From contig CAZXTD010000001.1 of NCBI GenBank assembly GCA_964643575.1, positions 10,066 through 74,065 on the forward strand: a stretch of 64,000 bases of DNA, read 5' to 3'. Origin of the DNA: Glaciecola sp964643575 (lineage in GTDB: Bacteria; Pseudomonadota; Gammaproteobacteria; Enterobacterales; Alteromonadaceae). The position numbers and the translations under genes were made by a program. The notes under the pieces are model-generated. The model was not told the origin of the DNA, made no database searches, and saw nothing but the letters and a program-made list of their open reading frames with translations. Below are positions 63,413-64,000 of the stretch, one piece after another; position 1 is the first letter of the stretch, and every line of letters starts with the position of its first letter.

Positions 63413-64000
63413 CTAACTTGACGCTCTAAAATCAGCAGCAACCAAACCGTGTTTCTTCATTAATTTATGCATGTCAGTTCGGTTACGCCCGGCTAAATCA
63501 GAAGCGCGAGTTACGTTGCCCTCGGTTAACTGCAACAAACGACACAGGTACTCATATTCAAAGGTGTCCCTTGCTTCGGTAAGCGTTGGCCAATATTGAT
63601 TTTCTTGGCTGAGTGCTTGTTCTACAAGGCTAGCAGGAATAATTTGCGAGTTAGTTAAAGCCACGCAGCGCTCAACCACGTTGACTAATTGTCGGACATT
63701 GCCTGGCCACTCTGTTTTAGTCATTAGGGTGATAGCTTCGTCCGCAAGTTTCAGCACATTAATACCGTGCTTTTCAGCACTTTGACGCAATAAATGATCA
63801 GCCAAAATAGGAATATCTTCAAAGCGTTCTTTTAATGGCGGAATTTCTAGATTCACCACGTTTAAACGATAAAACAAGTCTTCTCTAAACTCATTTACAC
63901 GCATCGCTTCTTGCAAATTTTTGTGGGTGGCAGAAATGATGCGCACGTCTATATCGATGCTCTGACTCGAGCCAACTGGCCTAATGCAACGCTCTTGCAA
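63413..64000 (-). CDS. glrR: GlrR-like sigma-54-dependent response regulator (N-terminal part beyond window)
   Basis: The C-terminal 195 residues of a sigma-54 activator that continues past base 64000. The end of the AAA+ domain (IDVRIISATHKNLQEAM, FREDLFYRLNVVNLEIPPL, EWPGNVRQLVNVVERCVAL) is followed by a Fis-type helix-turn-helix. The final stretch LTEARDTFEYEYLCRLLQLT with GNVTRASDLAGRNRTDMHKL is characteristic of GlrR (QseF), the regulator of the GlrK two-component system. The receiver domain and the GAFTGA loop lie outside the window. Confidence 0.85.
   Translation of the reverse strand: MQERCIRPVGSSQSIDIDVRIISATHKNLQEAMRVNEFREDLFYRLNVVNLEIPPLKERFEDIPILADHLLRQSAEKHGINVLKLADEAITLMTKTEWPGNVRQLVNVVERCVALTNSQIIPASLVEQALSQENQYWPTLTEARDTFEYEYLCRLLQLTEGNVTRASDLAGRNRTDMHKLMKKHGLVAADFRASS

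Noticed and set aside
1..64000. CRISPR arrays, tRNA/rRNA genes, prophage or intact insertion sequences
   Set aside because: No regularly spaced repeats, cloverleaf-like sequences with conserved T-loop, ribosomal segments or transposase genes were recognised.

Overview
The window looks like the chromosome of an AT-rich, polysaccharide-degrading marine gammaproteobacterium of the Alteromonadales type (Alteromonas, Paraglaciecola or Catenovulum-like). This is inferred from gene content: large TonB-dependent receptors, GH106/GH78/GH10/GH8/GH43 glycoside hydrolases, a zinc-linked Zrg-type cluster, a GlrR-type sigma-54 regulator and a bioA/bioBFCD divergon. No 16S or other phylogenetic marker is present. 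No rRNA, tRNA, CRISPR array, phage or intact insertion sequence was recognised.

Layout. (1) 1-21.6 kb is a rhamnoside/uronate utilisation locus. It holds a partial GH106 rhamnosidase, an exported hydroxypyruvate-isomerase-like TIM barrel, a GMC oxidoreductase, KduI, KduD and a DeoR regulator. A tight rhamnose operon follows (RhaEW aldolase/dehydrogenase, RhaI isomerase, an NCS1-type permease, an FGGY kinase), then a TonB-dependent receptor and a GH78 rhamnosidase. The likely diet is a polymer with both rhamnose and uronic acid (rhamnogalacturonan or ulvan type). (2) 21.7-27.5 kb holds a decayed reading frame, a DUF3149-like peptide, a DUF3365 haem protein, a PAS/sigma-54 activator, a His-rich TonB-dependent receptor and a cation diffusion facilitator. 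(3) 27.7-36.7 kb is a xylan locus: LacI regulator, GH10 xylanase lipoprotein, GPH transporter, GH43, a C-terminally anchored small protein, and a GH8 enzyme with two carbohydrate-binding-like domains nested inside its catalytic domain. Three copies of a TTAGCGCTAA operator core mark a LacI regulon. (4) 36.9-45 kb has a diguanylate cyclase, then a Zrg-like zinc cluster (MacB/FtsX-type ABC pair, two DUF3299 proteins around a small exported protein, MerC, ZrgA with a Zur-box-like site) and a PhoX-like Tat protein. (5) 45-63.4 kb is mostly housekeeping: a TPR protein, an Atm1-type exporter, DUF3820, MobA, class II DAHP synthase, btuD and btuC separated by glpD/glpK, a low-molecular-weight phosphatase, PepE and the biotin genes. 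The window closes inside a GlrR-like response regulator.

The genes fit a carbohydrate logic. Outer-membrane receptors import oligosaccharides, periplasmic or surface hydrolases trim them, inner-membrane carriers (NCS1-type for rhamnose, GPH for xylo-oligosaccharides) bring in products, and dedicated regulators (DeoR, LacI) control each set. The most unusual observations are the split GH8 catalytic domain, the NCS1-type carrier inside a rhamnose operon, the GMC/exported-isomerase pair, the glpDK block inside the btuCD locus, and a three-copy family of about 95-115 bp double-hairpin repeats in intergenic gaps.
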